A stretch of DNA of 50,166 nucleotides, from positions 1 to 50,166 of the forward strand of contig JAZNYG010000001.1 in assembly GCA_045594245.1 (NCBI GenBank), read 5' to 3'. Origin of the DNA: UBA1189 sp045594245 (GTDB lineage Bacteria > Bacteroidota > Bacteroidia > Bacteroidales > Bacteroidaceae). Below, one piece after another: positions 49,876-50,166 of the stretch. The notes beneath the pieces were generated by a model, which was not told the origin of the DNA, ran no database searches, and saw only the letters and a program-made list of their open reading frames with translations. Position numbers and translations under genes: made by a program. Each line of letters begins with the position of its first letter. The stretch's first letter is position 1.

Positions 49876-49918
49876 AATTTACAATTCAACGATTTACCAT
49901 TTACAATTTTCCATTATG
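49876..49918. repeat. 7-nt array (ATTTAC-type units) after the RhuM-Doc gene
   Basis: AATTTAC, AATTCAA, one extra base, GATTTAC, CATTTAC, AATTTTC, CATTATG: 7-base register with a single slip. It starts 45 bases after the stop. Confidence 0.65.
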
Positions 49919-49943
49919 TCATTTTGAGCGTAGCGAAAAATCT
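49918..49943. repeat. REP-like element
   Basis: GTCATTTTGAGCG, then TAGCGAAAAATCT. It is the GTCATTTnGAGCGnAGCGA motif I know as a dispersed intergenic repeat in Bacteroidota. The ends ATTTT and AAAAT can pair. Confidence 0.6.
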
Positions 49944-50044
49944 CTGTATCATCGCTTAATTACGCCTATTCTTCGGAAACCTTCTGTGGATTTTGTGGAT
50001 ATTGAAAACCCTAGTTTCGTGTGGAATTTTCTTTTATATGACGC

Positions 50045-50166
50045 TTATTCCCCTTGTTGCGCCTGAAACACGCTTTTCTGTAGCTCAATCTCCTCGCGAA
50101 GCTGCTCTACGGTAGGCAAGTAAGTGAGATATTTGGCTTGGAAGAGGCGCTCATTATCGTGCATCA
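50045..50166 (-). CDS. C-terminus of a gene running in from the right, possibly DUF1016/PDDEXK nuclease
   Basis: The minus strand encodes the last 40 residues of a protein: HDNERLFQAKYLTYLPTVEQ, then LREEIELQKSVFQAQQGE and a TAA at 50047-50045. A predicted coiled end of the form YLPTxEQLRxEIE is what I recall from the tails of DUF1016 (YhcG-type) nucleases of this order, but 40 residues are too few to be sure. The start is outside the window. It faces the RhuM-Doc gene tail to tail, with no clear terminator between. Confidence 0.45.
   Translation of the reverse strand, partial: MHDNERLFQAKYLTYLPTVEQLREEIELQKSVFQAQQGE

Overview
The window is chromosomal DNA from a member of the Bacteroidales, most likely Prevotellaceae or Bacteroidaceae; I do not assign a genus. 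The reasons are the Bacteroidota-type promoters (TTTG, about 19-21 bases, then TAnnTTTG), the near absence of Shine-Dalgarno sequences, an alpha2-type glycyl-tRNA synthetase, an argF' carbamoyltransferase of the Bacteroides type, and many families typical of the order (DUF4252, DUF4290, DUF3127, DUF5020, DUF3575, DUF3784).

Layout. 1-4427 (-) is a very long PL11 rhamnogalacturonan lyase with an autotransporter-like beta-repeat extension and a C-terminal sorting-type tail cut by the window edge. 4633-12424 is housekeeping: parC (-), glyS, an FKBP lipoprotein, a DUF5020/NCS2 purine-uptake pair and an SSB-tailed DUF3127 protein (-). dnaN follows at 12591-13715. 13861-15939 (-) is an ECF sigma/anti-sigma operon bracketed by two DUF4252 genes, behind an ECF-like promoter and an 82-bp nested palindrome. 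16385-17759 (+) is a small operon ending in a lipoprotein with a mid-protein membrane span and a cytoplasmic HTH tail. 17860-25689 holds a secreted orphan, a DnaQ-like exonuclease, coaBC, DUF975 (-), the stump of an AraC regulator (-), an acyl-CoA synthetase, a membrane-bound LytTR regulator and tsaB. 25709-31764 runs DUF4290, murA, rimM, a degenerate LytM protein, dxr and rseP.

32060-45166 (+) is the most unusual part. It is a tightly packed five-gene operon, visibly more AT-rich and T-ending in codon use than both flanks. It has one strong promoter and one hairpin terminator, and every product looks exported: two DUF3575 proteins, an OmpA-like protein, a 1979-residue outer-membrane protein made of about ten tandem beta-barrel-like modules, and a TPR protein. 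It looks like one envelope assembly inserted between conserved genes.

45341-47094 is argF'-argB (arginine synthesis via N-acyl-ornithine). An AraC regulator (-) follows, then a 0.7-kb gene-poor stretch carrying a promoter and a degenerate tRNA-like element, a RhuM-Doc fusion gene, and the C-terminus of a further gene (-).

Across the window, tandem 7-nt arrays with different unit sequences sit at the 3' ends of unrelated genes. Three of them supply the stop codon.
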